Positions 37,133 to 45,544 of a stretch of DNA of 64,000 nt are shown one piece after another. Numbering within the stretch: the first letter of the stretch is position 1; each line of letters starts with the position of its first letter. Position numbers and translations under genes: made by a program. The stretch covers positions 1 to 64,000 of the forward strand of contig CALXQR010000007.1 in NCBI GenBank assembly GCA_944390675.1, read 5' to 3'. Below the pieces are notes generated by a model, which saw only the letters and a list, made by a program, of their open reading frames with translations, was not told the DNA's origin and made no database searches. The DNA is from an uncultured Burkholderiaceae bacterium (lineage in GTDB: Bacteria; Pseudomonadota; Gammaproteobacteria; Burkholderiales; Burkholderiaceae_F).

Positions 37133-37294
37133 TTTTTAATCCTAAAAAAAGTTATCCGACTCAATTTAATGAATTAAGCCATGTTGTCAAGGGGAAATAT
37201 CTTAAGGGAATGTCCTAATTTTTTGGTTACGGAATTTACATATTGGACTGACATACTTTTCAAATAACTTTTTTATCCACAAGGGTAACCCTGA

Positions 37295-38554
37295 ATGAAC
37301 GCTTCAAGTGACGTACGTCTTAAGGACTTGAGAATTCGTCTGAGAGACAAAGACTATGTGCCGCTTATGGTAGGCGGCATGGGTGTGAATATTTCCACCG
37401 CGGAAATGGTTTTGGCCATTGAAAAGCTGGGCGGTATCGCTCACATTTCGGACGCCATGGCGATGGACCTCTCTGATCGCCTTTACGGTACGCAGTTTAC
37501 GGCCAACAAAGCCAAGCGTTATTACGGCTGTCAGAAAAATCCTGACAAATCGGACAACCATTTTGACCTCAATGACGTGCGTGAAGCGTCCTTGCGTTAT
37601 GTGGGCGATGTTATGAGCCGTGCCACCGGTAACGGATTGGTATTTCTCAATTGCATGGAAAAGCTCACCTACAACGCTCCGCATGAATCGCTTGCTGTTC
37701 GTCTTAATGCAGCGCTAGACGCCGGCATTGACGGCATTACACTTTCGGCCGGTCTTCATTTATCGAGCTTTAAGCTCATGAGTGAGAACAAGCGTTTCCG
37801 TGAAGCGCTTTTGGGTATTGTGGTCTCTTCGGTCCGCGCGTTGAATTTATTCTTGCGCCGCAACCGCTCTATTGATCGCCTGCCCGATTACATTGTGGTT
37901 GAAGGACCTTTGGCGGGCGGCCACTTAGGTTTTGGTGAAGATTGGCGCGACTATTCGCTCGAAACCATTGTCAAAGAAGTCAAGGCGTTCTTAGCCGAAA
38001 ATCATTTGAATATTCCGGTTTTTGCCGCAGGCGGTATTTTCACCGGCGGCGAAGCCGTGCGAATGATCACGGAAGTGGGTGCTGATGGTGTTCAGGTCGC
38101 CACGCGCTTTACGATTTGCAAGGAATGCGGCTTGCCCGATCCGGTAAAGACCGCCTACTTGAATGCTCAGGAAAATGATATTGAAGTCAATCATTTGTCG
38201 GCAACGGGCTACCTCATGCGAATGCTCAAGTCGTCTCCTGCCATCAAGATGCGCGTACCGCCCAACTGCGAGCCCTACGGTTACATGCTCAACGAAGGCA
38301 AATGCCCGTATCTGAATCAGTGGTGGGACATGATGACGAAGAAAATCATGCCCAAGCCCGAAGAGATGAAGTGCTGCTTGTGCACGCACATGAAGCTCTA
38401 CAACGTTTGGACCTGCGGCGCGAAGACTTATCGCCTGAAGGAAACCACGGTGAAGCTGCCCAATGGTCAGTGGTATTTCCCGAGCGCCGAGGAAATCTAT
38501 AACGATTACCTCAACAGCACGGGCGATCAGATCCAATTGCCTAATCCGGCGTAG
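37295..38554 (+). CDS. Nitronate monooxygenase / FabK-like flavoprotein
   Basis: 419 residues. The FMN TIM-barrel motifs are PLMVGGMGVNISTAEMVLA, VVEGPLAGGHLGFG and FAAGGIFTGGEAVRMITEVG, then DGVQVATRF. This superfamily includes 2-nitropropane dioxygenases (nitronate detoxification) and FabK enoyl-ACP reductases. The C-terminal ~90 residues, with several Cys (CPYLNQWW, MKCCLCTHMKLYNVWTCG), exceed the usual ~320-360 length and could bind a metal or cluster. Its position next to fabI leaves a lipid role open; sequence alone does not decide. Confidence 0.8.
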   Translation: MNASSDVRLKDLRIRLRDKDYVPLMVGGMGVNISTAEMVLAIEKLGGIAHISDAMAMDLSDRLYGTQFTANKAKRYYGCQKNPDKSDNHFDLNDVREASLRYVGDVMSRATGNGLVFLNCMEKLTYNAPHESLAVRLNAALDAGIDGITLSAGLHLSSFKLMSENKRFREALLGIVVSSVRALNLFLRRNRSIDRLPDYIVVEGPLAGGHLGFGEDWRDYSLETIVKEVKAFLAENHLNIPVFAAGGIFTGGEAVRMITEVGADGVQVATRFTICKECGLPDPVKTAYLNAQENDIEVNHLSATGYLMRMLKSSPAIKMRVPPNCEPYGYMLNEGKCPYLNQWWDMMTKKIMPKPEEMKCCLCTHMKLYNVWTCGAKTYRLKETTVKLPNGQWYFPSAEEIYNDYLNSTGDQIQLPNPA

Positions 38555-38569
38555 TTTCCTTAAAAGGCA

Positions 38570-38607
38570 AAGGGGGCGCAGATCGATAGGTTTGCGCCTT
38601 TTTTTTT
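38570..38607 (+). terminator. Intrinsic terminator of the nitronate monooxygenase-like gene
   Basis: GGCGCA/TGCGCC stem with flanking A/T pairing and a run of nine T. The -35 of the next promoter begins at its end. Confidence 0.85.
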
Positions 38608-38636
38608 GACTGAAATTTTGGGCGGAATTTGATAAA
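38606..38636 (+). promoter_or_regulatory. Promoter of the 4.5S RNA gene
   Basis: TTGACT (38606-38611) and GATAAA (38631-38636), 19-nt spacer, lie directly upstream of the RNA. Confidence 0.55.
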
Positions 38637-38644
38637 CTGCGGCC

Positions 38645-38746
38645 TCGGCGGGTCCCCTCGCATGCATTCGTCGTGAACCTGGTCAGGCCGGGAACGGAGC
38701 AGCCACAGCGAAGTGAATGTAGTGCCGAGGATAAGGCTCGCCACTT
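38645..38746 (+). ncRNA. ffs: Signal recognition particle 4.5S RNA
   Basis: About 100 nt. The conserved S-domain is unmistakable: CCTGGTCAGGCCGGGAACGG, then AGCAGCCACAGC, including the GGAA tetraloop. The ends pair over 8 bp (GGCGGGTC 38647-38654 with GGCTCGCC 38735-38742), giving the long hairpin that binds Ffh. A T-rich stretch (CTTCTTTTTCTTG) follows. Exact ends are estimated. Confidence 0.93.
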
Positions 38747-39084
38747 CTTTTTCTTGTCTCTCTATCTCGTTGTTTTCAAACATATATTCCAAAAGCGGAA
38801 TCGAGAAACTACTAACTAGACTACTATCAGCAATTCTTTAATCCAATCTTTTTTAGTTGTTTTTGGGCAGCCTGAAGTTGATCGGCACAGAATCCTATTT
38901 TCCAAGGTATTAATGGTTTCTGGCTAAGCAAAATATCCACTACACAGATAATCCCTTCCTCCTTAAACTGACAGCCACCGGACGGTGCGTGCGGAATTGT
39001 TTTAGATCATGCATTCACAGATTTAAAAAGCAGTGCGGCACCGAAAACAAAACAGATTCATACAGCCCCCAAGGAGAAACGTTG
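38747..39084. other. 338-bp gap upstream of dcuC with a possible decayed minus-strand frame
   Basis: No intact gene. On the minus strand an open frame of ~59 codons without a start runs from just inside a TGA near 39005 to a TGA near 38829. It reads GIICVVDILLSQKPLIPWKI, then an amphipathic end (ADQLQAAQKQLKKIGL). The composition looks protein-like, but it is unrecognised. The dcuC ribosome site AAGGAG lies at 39071-39076. Confidence 0.35.
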
Positions 39085-40482
39085 ATGTTAGGAGTTGTAG
39101 CTGCGATAGTCGTCACAGCCTGGCTGTGCATGATGCTCATTAAAAAGACCTATGCCCCCGCTGTTTTGATCACCGCAGGTGTCATTCTGATGGTCATTGC
39201 GGCCGTTTTTGGACTCGGAGAAGTGTTGCCAGCCAAAAATTCAACAGGCTTCGTTCCTTTTGATATTTTTGATCAAATTCGCCGCATGTTCTCAACCCGC
39301 ATGGGTGGTTTGGGTCTGCAGATCATGCTGATTGCAGGCTACTCTAAATACATGGAAAAGATTCAGGCGAGCACCGTGCTGTGTGAAATTCTGGCCACGC
39401 CGATTCGTCGCTTGAATTCTCCGATGCTTGTTTTTGCTTTTACGTACTTTGTGACGCAGATGCTGCAGGCGATTATTCCCAGCGCGGTCGGCCTTGCTTT
39501 GATTTGCATGATCACTTTTTATCCCATTTTGGTTCAGGCGGGCTTTTCTCGTTTGACCGCGTGCGCGTTAATCGCTTCCAGCAGAGCGTTGTCTTGGGGG
39601 CCTGCCGCACCCAATAGTGTGGTTGCCACGCAAACGACGGGTATGGATTTGACTCAGTATTTCTTGACGTATCACACGCCTGTCGTGCTTTTCTTGATGG
39701 TTGTCATGCTGGTTGTGCATCTGGTTGTGCAGCCTTATTTTGACCGAAAAGAAGGTCCGGATACGGAAGGTTTGAAACTTTTGGCTCAGATGCAGCCGCA
39801 AACGGGAGAAAGACCGCCTTTGATCTACTCCATCTTGCCGGTGCTTCCCTTGATTCTCATCATTGGCTGCAGCCCGTTGGTTGTTGAATACTTCGGGCTT
39901 CCCTACAGCGTGAAAATGAATGTGGGCACTGCGATGATCATTTCCACGTTTGTGGCTTTAATTTTTGAACTTGTTCGTACACGTTCAGCCAAAGAAGTGT
40001 TGACGGGTTGGAAGCCATTTTTTGAATCCATGGGCAAGATGTTTACGTCCGTAGTTGTGTTGATTGTCGCGGGTGAAATCTTTGCCAAGGGGTTGGTTTT
40101 GACAGGCGTTTTAGCGTCCATCATTGATGGCGCTAACCACGCGGGATTCGGTGCCTTTGTGATGACCTCTATTTTCGGTGGTATCACCTGGATTTCTGCC
40201 ATTTTAATGGGCAGTGGCAACGCCGCTTTCTTCTCATTCTGCCCGATGGTTCCGGCTGTTGCAGAAGCGGTGAACGCCGATCCGAACGTCATGATGGTGG
40301 CTCTTGACCTCTATTCGACCTTTGGCCGCACAATGAGTCCGATTACCGGCGCCATTGTCGCTGTGGCGGGTATTGCTTCGGTGTCTCCGTTTGCTGTCGC
40401 TAAACGCACGGCGATTCCGATGATTGTTTGCGGGTTGGTCATGATGCCTTATATCCACTTCTATTTCGGTTTTGGTGGTTAA
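39085..40482 (+). CDS. dcuC: Anaerobic C4-dicarboxylate transporter DcuC
   Basis: 465 residues, about 12 membrane segments. DcuC-family features: QIMLIAGYSKYMEKIQA, TQMLQAIIPSAVGLAL, SWGPAAPNSVVATQTTG, GSGNAAFFSFCPMVPAVA and the C-terminal TFGRTMSPITGAIVAVAGIA. DcuC exports succinate during fumarate respiration or fermentation, fitting an asaccharolytic gut anaerobe. I chose ATG 39085, directly behind AAGGAG; the frame is open further upstream but without support. Confidence 0.92.
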   Translation: MLGVVAAIVVTAWLCMMLIKKTYAPAVLITAGVILMVIAAVFGLGEVLPAKNSTGFVPFDIFDQIRRMFSTRMGGLGLQIMLIAGYSKYMEKIQASTVLCEILATPIRRLNSPMLVFAFTYFVTQMLQAIIPSAVGLALICMITFYPILVQAGFSRLTACALIASSRALSWGPAAPNSVVATQTTGMDLTQYFLTYHTPVVLFLMVVMLVVHLVVQPYFDRKEGPDTEGLKLLAQMQPQTGERPPLIYSILPVLPLILIIGCSPLVVEYFGLPYSVKMNVGTAMIISTFVALIFELVRTRSAKEVLTGWKPFFESMGKMFTSVVVLIVAGEIFAKGLVLTGVLASIIDGANHAGFGAFVMTSIFGGITWISAILMGSGNAAFFSFCPMVPAVAEAVNADPNVMMVALDLYSTFGRTMSPITGAIVAVAGIASVSPFAVAKRTAIPMIVCGLVMMPYIHFYFGFGG

Positions 40483-40520
40483 GGCGGCGATTTTTCAGCT
40501 TTCTCTGCCTTAAAAAGCAC

Positions 40521-40565
40521 AACGCCAACATATGGACTTCGGTTTGTGTGTTGGCGTTATTTTTT
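40521..40565 (+). terminator. Intrinsic terminator of dcuC
   Basis: AACGCCAACA/TGTTGGCGTT stem with an 18-nt loop and a six-T run. Confidence 0.87.
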
Positions 40566-40583
40566 CAAAAGATGTCAATTCGG

Positions 40584-40679
40584 AAAATCTTTCATTACTA
40601 CTGAAAGATTTTTGATGTTTCGGTAAAATCTTTCAGTAGTGATGAACAATATTTCGATTTTCGAAAAATCTTTCATTAG
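40584..40679 (+). repeat. Four copies of AAAATCTTTCA(T/G)TA before an ATPase gene
   Basis: Copies lie at 40584-40600 (direct), 40597-40612 (inverted, overlapping the first), 40625-40640 (direct, an exact 16-nt reverse complement of copy 2) and 40665-40679 (direct). Copies 1 and 2 can fold as an 11-bp hairpin, and copies 2 and 3 as a 16-bp one. The last copy ends 10 nt before the ATPase start codon. An operator array or RNA element controlling the gene is the likeliest reading. Confidence 0.75.
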
Positions 40680-40688
40680 GAATATGTG

Positions 40689-41870
40689 ATGATAAAACGT
40701 GAGCACTACCTTCGGCAAATCCGACCGTTTTACGAAAGCAACTTAATCAAAATCATTACCGGCATCCGCCGTTGTGGGAAATCGGTCATTATGGACCAGA
40801 TTGAGAATGAACTGCGTCAGGATGGCAAAAAAACGCTGAAGCTTAATTTTGAGGATCGGGCAGTGTCTGCATCAATTAACACTGTTGACGCTTTAATTGA
40901 TTACGTTACTCAGCATTTGGGGAAGGAAAAGCTCTACGTATTTTTGGATGAAGTGCAGACAATTGAGCATTGGAATGTTGCTTGTCGTACGCTTCGCCTG
41001 AAAAATGTCTCTCTTTTTATTACGGGCAGTAACTCCAAGCTGTTATCCAAAGAATTTACCAAAGAGTTAAGCGGCCGTTATGTGGCTTTCAGAGTCCGTC
41101 CGTTTGTTTTTGCTGAAATTCAGCAATACGCAAAAGAACTCAAACAAAACTACTCCATCGCTGATTATTTGGTCTTCGGAGGATTTCCTCAGAGCATTGA
41201 ATTTCCAACGAAAGAGGCAAGATTAAGGTATTTAAACGATTTGGATGACACCATTGTTATTAATGATATTCTGAATCGCTATAAGATTCGGAAAGACCAT
41301 CTTTTCCGTCGGCTCGTCAATTATGTGATGATTTCAAATGCACGCGTCTTCAGCGCGAATTCCGTACAAAAAGTCTTAAAAGGTCAAGGTATAGACTGTT
41401 CCTTAAACACAATAGTGAAGTACCTTTCTTATTTGGAAGAAGCGTATGTCATTTCGCCGATTCGTCAGTACTCTCCTAAAGCCAAAAGAGAGTTGAAGTA
41501 TTACCAGAAGCTCTATATCGAAGATGTGTCTTTCAATTCCATTCGTCAAACCGATGGTCATTGGGACATTACGCACAATTTGGAAAATGTTGTATTCAAC
41601 GAATTGCTTTATCGAGGCTTTAGCCTTTTTGTCTATAAAGTTGATTCCCAGGAAATAGATTTCTTGGCAGAAAAGAACAATCGCCAATATTTAATTCAGG
41701 TGGCCTACAGCATTGCTGAGGAAAGTACATATAAAAGAGAGTTCGCCTTGTTCAACAAATTGGATCAATCGCGTGAGAAGATCATCATCACCAATGATGA
41801 TTTTGATTTTTCAACAAGCACTGTCAGACACATCAAATTGAAAGACTTTTTGCTCAATGAGACGCTTTAG
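40689..41870 (+). CDS. AAA-type ATPase with C-terminal DUF4143 domain
   Basis: 393 residues. Walker A is GIRRCGKSVIMDQI (~27-36), Walker B LYVFLDEVQTIEHW, and ITGSNSKLLSKEFTKELSGRY is the typical arginine/sensor stretch. A winged-helix-like middle (SANSVQKVLKGQGIDCSLNT) is followed by the DUF4143 part, with ENVVFNELLYRGFSLFVYKV and the nuclease-like EIDFLAEKNNRQYLIQVAY. The family is widespread in gut bacteria and archaea and has no proven function. ATG 40689 follows a GTG at 40686. The base composition is AT-richer than its neighbours. A second member lies at 60.7-61.9 kb. Confidence 0.88.
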   Translation: MIKREHYLRQIRPFYESNLIKIITGIRRCGKSVIMDQIENELRQDGKKTLKLNFEDRAVSASINTVDALIDYVTQHLGKEKLYVFLDEVQTIEHWNVACRTLRLKNVSLFITGSNSKLLSKEFTKELSGRYVAFRVRPFVFAEIQQYAKELKQNYSIADYLVFGGFPQSIEFPTKEARLRYLNDLDDTIVINDILNRYKIRKDHLFRRLVNYVMISNARVFSANSVQKVLKGQGIDCSLNTIVKYLSYLEEAYVISPIRQYSPKAKRELKYYQKLYIEDVSFNSIRQTDGHWDITHNLENVVFNELLYRGFSLFVYKVDSQEIDFLAEKNNRQYLIQVAYSIAEESTYKREFALFNKLDQSREKIIITNDDFDFSTSTVRHIKLKDFLLNETL

Positions 41871-41939
41871 TGATTGATTAGTAGGAAATTTCTCTGAGGA
41901 CTAAAATTTCGGCTGGAAAAATAGTATCTACAAATCAAA

Positions 41940-42593
41940 ATGATCAATTTTTCTTTGTTTTCAATTTTTCTGGTGACGTCATTATTTGTCATCGCTACAC
42001 CCGGCCCCGGTGTTTTGCTGTCGCTTACGAGCGCCATTCGTTACGGACTCGGAACTGCAATTTATGTGATTTTAGGTACATCAACCGGCACGGTTGTGAT
42101 GGCGGCGATTTCGTCAACCGGCCTGGGTATTTTGATTTCCACTTCACCCACTGCCTACGAAATCATCAAAGGCTTGGGCGCTCTTTACATGCTCTATTTG
42201 GGTGTGAAGCTTTACCGAGCCAAACCCTTTAGTTTTGATTTGGCTTCAAAAGAAAAAGCCTCTTCAGTGACCATTAAACAAAAGGGCACGCTCTGGCTGC
42301 AGGGGATCACGCTTCAGATGACCAATCCTCAGCTCATCATGTTTTTTATTTCGCTTTTCCCGCAGTTTATTGACCACAATCTTAGTTTTGCCCCGCAGGT
42401 CTGTTTGATGACGCTTGCTTATTTCTGCATGGTCTTTTGCATCCATTGCATTTACGGTTGGATTGCTTCGAATTTCAGACATATGCTCTCAACGCCCAAG
42501 GCAGCCCGCGTGATCAATTGCGTGGGCGGAAGTTTCTTCATTTTGCTTGCCGCGCGTGTCTTTTACGACTTGGCGCTTGAACTGGCGGCATAG
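41940..42593 (+). CDS. LysE/RhtB-family amino-acid exporter
   Basis: 217 residues, six helices. The family signature is FVIATPGPGVLLSLTSAIRYGL, followed by GALYMLYLGVKLYR and the central KGTLWLQGITLQMTNPQLIMFF. Members export homoserine, threonine, lysine or other small amino compounds; the substrate is unknown. There is no obvious ribosome site before ATG 41940. It lies downstream of the ATPase by 69 nt. Confidence 0.9.
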   Translation: MINFSLFSIFLVTSLFVIATPGPGVLLSLTSAIRYGLGTAIYVILGTSTGTVVMAAISSTGLGILISTSPTAYEIIKGLGALYMLYLGVKLYRAKPFSFDLASKEKASSVTIKQKGTLWLQGITLQMTNPQLIMFFISLFPQFIDHNLSFAPQVCLMTLAYFCMVFCIHCIYGWIASNFRHMLSTPKAARVINCVGGSFFILLAARVFYDLALELAA

Positions 42594-42667
42594 GATCGAG
42601 ACTTTTTTAGGCGTAAAACGATTGAGCCGTTTTCCGCTAAACTACTTCTGTTTAGCTTAGAGGTGTT

Positions 42668-43162
42668 ATGACAATGGGTGACAAATTTGAGATTCGTCCG
42701 GCAACGGAGGCTGACTGCGAGTTGGTGCTTCATTTCATCCGGCGCCTGGCTGATTATGAAAAACTGCTCGATCAAGTCACGGCGACCGTTGATGATGTGC
42801 GCCGGGAGTTATTCTCCGAGGCGCCCACCGCTCATGCGCTCATTGCCTATAAAGGTGAAAAAGCGGTTGGTTTTGCACTTTATTTTCATAACTTTTCGAC
42901 TTTTCTTACCCGCAAGGGCCTTTATTTAGAAGATATCTTCATTGATCCTGACTATCGCGGCAAGGGCTATGGAAAAGCAATCATGCGCTACCTTGCCAAT
43001 TTGGCGGTTAAGGAAAAATGCGGCCGTTTTGAATGGGTGGTGCTGGAATGGAATCAACCGGCCATCGGTTTTTATGAGAAAGTGGGGGCGACGGTGTTGC
43101 CCGATTGGCGCTTGTGTCGTTTAACGGGTGAGGCGTTGGAGCGCTTTGCCAAAGGTTCGTAG
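42668..43162 (+). CDS. GNAT N-acetyltransferase (diamine/spermidine acetyltransferase-like)
   Basis: 164 residues. Acetyl-CoA loop DPDYRGKGYGKAIMRYLA; EDIFID and WNQPAIGFYEKVGA match the SSAT-like GNAT subgroup that acetylates polyamines or thialysine. AGAGGTG ribosome site precedes the ATG. It ends 7 nt before dnaX and is probably the first gene of the dnaX operon. Confidence 0.85.
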   Translation: MTMGDKFEIRPATEADCELVLHFIRRLADYEKLLDQVTATVDDVRRELFSEAPTAHALIAYKGEKAVGFALYFHNFSTFLTRKGLYLEDIFIDPDYRGKGYGKAIMRYLANLAVKEKCGRFEWVVLEWNQPAIGFYEKVGATVLPDWRLCRLTGEALERFAKGS

Positions 43163-43169
43163 GTAAATA

Positions 43170-45191
43170 ATGGCTTCTCAAGTACTGGCCCGTAAATGGC
43201 GGCCTCATGATTTTGAAAGTGTAGTGGGGCAGGAACCTGTGGTTCAGGCGCTCACTCATGCGCTGCGTGAAAACAGACTCCATCACGCCTACCTCTTTAC
43301 GGGAACGCGTGGGGTTGGGAAAACAACGCTTTCGAGAATTTTGGCAAAAAGCCTCAACTGCGTGGGCCCCGACGGCAAAGGCGGCGTGACCGATCACCCG
43401 TGTGGCGTCTGTGAAGCGTGCCGCGCGATCGACGAGGGACGTTTTGTTGACTACATTGAAATGGACGCGGCAAGCAACCGCTCCGTTGAAGAAATGACGG
43501 CCCTTTTGGAGCAGGCGATGTACGCGCCCACCAATGCGCGCTACAAGGTCTACATGATTGACGAAGTGCATCAGCTCACCTCTCACGCCTTTAACGCCAT
43601 GCTCAAAACGCTCGAAGAGCCGCCCGAGTATGTGAAATTTATTTTGGCAACGACCGATCCGCAGAAGGTGCCCGTGACGGTGTTGTCACGCTGTCTGCAA
43701 TTTAATCTCAAAAACGTTTCGCCTCAGACGGTGGCCGATCACATGGCCCATATTCTCAAAGAGGAGAAAATTGAAGCGGAGCCTGCCGCGCTCAAACTTT
43801 TGGGCGTGGGTGCCAGAGGTTCAATGCGAGACGGCTTGAGCCTTCTTGATCAGGCCATTGCCTTTGCGGGCGACAAGCCCATTACGCTTGAGAGCGTGCG
43901 CGAGATGCTCGGCATGATGGATAGCGATGTGCTCATTAAGCTCTTGTGTTATTTGGCCGAGGGCAACGCGCACGAAATGATGAAGGTGGCTCAGCAGATG
44001 TCGATGCGAAGCCTCTCTTTCGGGCAGGCGATTCGTGATATGGCGTCGCTTTTGCATAAGATCGCGCTTGCGCAGTTTGACGCGGCAAGTCTTGCGGCCG
44101 ATGATATGGATCGCGAGTCGGTGCTCGCGTTGGCAAAAACTTTCACACCGCAGGAAGTGCAGCTTTACTACCAGATCGCGCTCAATGCCCGAGGCGACAT
44201 GAATTTGGCGCCTGATGAATATGCGGGCTTTACGATGGCGTTTTTGCGCATGCTTGCCTTTAAACCGGCCGGAAGCGTCCATGTGAAGCTGCCCGAACGC
44301 TTAAAGCCGCAGCAAGAAGCGGAGACAGCGGCTGAGCCCGTGAAGCCAACCGCTCCGACGGAGCCAGTCAAGGCTAAAGAGCCTCAAGCATCTGCGTCGA
44401 AAGAAGAAGTAAAAGTTGATGATGATCCTGCTCCTTGGGAGGACGCTTCCCTGGGGGAGTCTGATCCGGGCAGCCCGAAGGCGGCTGTCCGAGAAGAAGA
44501 GCTTCAACATGCTGATAAGCAAGCGGCAGCGCCAGAAGATGATGATCCGCCCTATGTGGATGACTATGATGAGTATGCGTCCCAGATGGACGCATCCATT
44601 GAGGACTACGGACAGTATTCCAATTTTGTCGCCGCGCCGGTAGAAGAGGAATCTCAAGAGGCTGAGGCGTCGCACGAAGACGCCATGGCTGATCGGTATG
44701 ATTACGCCGAAGACTACGATCAGATTCCGGAATTCACTGAGATTGGCCGCAAGTGGTACGAGAAACTTCGCTACACGTATCCGGCGACCTACGCCAAGGA
44801 TATTTTGGAACGAAGCGAATGCGTGAGCATTGAGGATGATCTCATTACGCTGCGGCTGGATCCGTTCTATGAGAATCGTCTCAAAAACGAAAAGGCCATG
44901 CTCTTGGTCCAAAGAATTGTGGATCCGCTTTTCGGCCGCAGAATGCGTTTTAAATTTGAACTTGAAACGCCGCGCTCGCGCACCATCAGCCAGGAGCGCG
45001 CAAGACTGAAAAAAGAAAAACGCCTGGCTGAAGAGGCAGAGCATAAAAAGAACAAATTTGTGACAATTACCGACGAGGCTGAGCGTAAAGCGGCGATTGA
45101 AGCGCTGAAGAAAACGCCCTTGGCTCGGACGGTTGCAAGGCGCTTTAATGCGCGCATCGACCCCATGTCGGTAAAAAAGAAGGTTTCTTAA
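43170..45191 (+). CDS. dnaX: DNA polymerase III tau (gamma/tau) subunit
   Basis: Clamp-loader ATPase, 673 residues. Walker A TGTRGVGKTTLSRILAK, zinc-binding cysteines around CVGPDG..HPCGVCEAC, Walker B MIDEVHQLTSHAFNAMLK, and the SRC motif VLSRCLQF. The middle (~385-515) is a low-complexity acidic/Pro-Ala linker. The C-terminal part (~520-673) is the tau region that contacts the polymerase and DnaB. No slippery frameshift site in the right phase was found, so a shorter gamma form is not predicted. Upstream of ybaB and recR as usual. Confidence 0.95.
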   Translation: MASQVLARKWRPHDFESVVGQEPVVQALTHALRENRLHHAYLFTGTRGVGKTTLSRILAKSLNCVGPDGKGGVTDHPCGVCEACRAIDEGRFVDYIEMDAASNRSVEEMTALLEQAMYAPTNARYKVYMIDEVHQLTSHAFNAMLKTLEEPPEYVKFILATTDPQKVPVTVLSRCLQFNLKNVSPQTVADHMAHILKEEKIEAEPAALKLLGVGARGSMRDGLSLLDQAIAFAGDKPITLESVREMLGMMDSDVLIKLLCYLAEGNAHEMMKVAQQMSMRSLSFGQAIRDMASLLHKIALAQFDAASLAADDMDRESVLALAKTFTPQEVQLYYQIALNARGDMNLAPDEYAGFTMAFLRMLAFKPAGSVHVKLPERLKPQQEAETAAEPVKPTAPTEPVKAKEPQASASKEEVKVDDDPAPWEDASLGESDPGSPKAAVREEELQHADKQAAAPEDDDPPYVDDYDEYASQMDASIEDYGQYSNFVAAPVEEESQEAEASHEDAMADRYDYAEDYDQIPEFTEIGRKWYEKLRYTYPATYAKDILERSECVSIEDDLITLRLDPFYENRLKNEKAMLLVQRIVDPLFGRRMRFKFELETPRSRTISQERARLKKEKRLAEEAEHKKNKFVTITDEAERKAAIEALKKTPLARTVARRFNARIDPMSVKKKVS

Positions 45192-45217
45192 TCCATTAAA
45201 TAGAAAGGAAAAAGATT

Positions 45218-45535
45218 ATGCGTGGAAATATGGGCGCGCTTTTAAAGCAGGCCGCACGTGTGCAGGAAAACATCAAGCGTTTGCAGCATGAGCTCGAACA
45301 CCTGGAAGTAACGGGGAGCGCGAGCGGCAACCTGGTGCAAGTGACGATGACTTGCAAGCATTCGCTCAAATCCGTGAAGGTTGATCCGAGCCTCTTGGAA
45401 GAAGATGTGGACATGGTTGAAGATTTGATTTTCATGGCAACGAAGAATTGCCTGGATCAAATCGAACAAATTACCAAAGAAAAGATGGCGGCGGCCACGG
45501 CCGGCATGCCCTTGCCTCCGGGAATGTCTTTCTAA
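45218..45535 (+). CDS. ybaB: YbaB/EbfC-family nucleoid-associated protein
   Basis: 105 residues. The N-terminal coil MGALLKQAARVQENIKRLQ, the strand VTGSASGNLVQVTMTCKH, then KVDPSLLEEDVDMVEDLI identify YbaB, a dimeric DNA-binding protein that sits between dnaX and recR in most proteobacteria. AAAGGA ribosome site. Its biological role is only partly defined (nucleoid binding). Confidence 0.93.
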   Translation: MRGNMGALLKQAARVQENIKRLQHELEHLEVTGSASGNLVQVTMTCKHSLKSVKVDPSLLEEDVDMVEDLIFMATKNCLDQIEQITKEKMAAATAGMPLPPGMSF

Positions 45536-45544
45536 GGATCGGTA

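Noticed and set aside
38541..38792. 83-codon minus-strand frame over the 4.5S RNA
   Set aside because: Overlaps the ncRNA gene and a terminator; no family or ribosome site.
45004..45024. A-rich run in dnaX as a programmed -1 frameshift site for the gamma subunit
   Set aside because: The AAAAAAG run is in the wrong phase (codons AAA AAA GAA) and lies near the C-terminus, far past where gamma would end; no stem-loop is evident.
44301..45044. 247-codon minus-strand frame opposite the dnaX linker, and overlapping short frames
   Set aside because: Arises from the low-complexity acidic linker of DnaX; sequence is repetitive Arg/Phe/Leu without domain or ribosome site.
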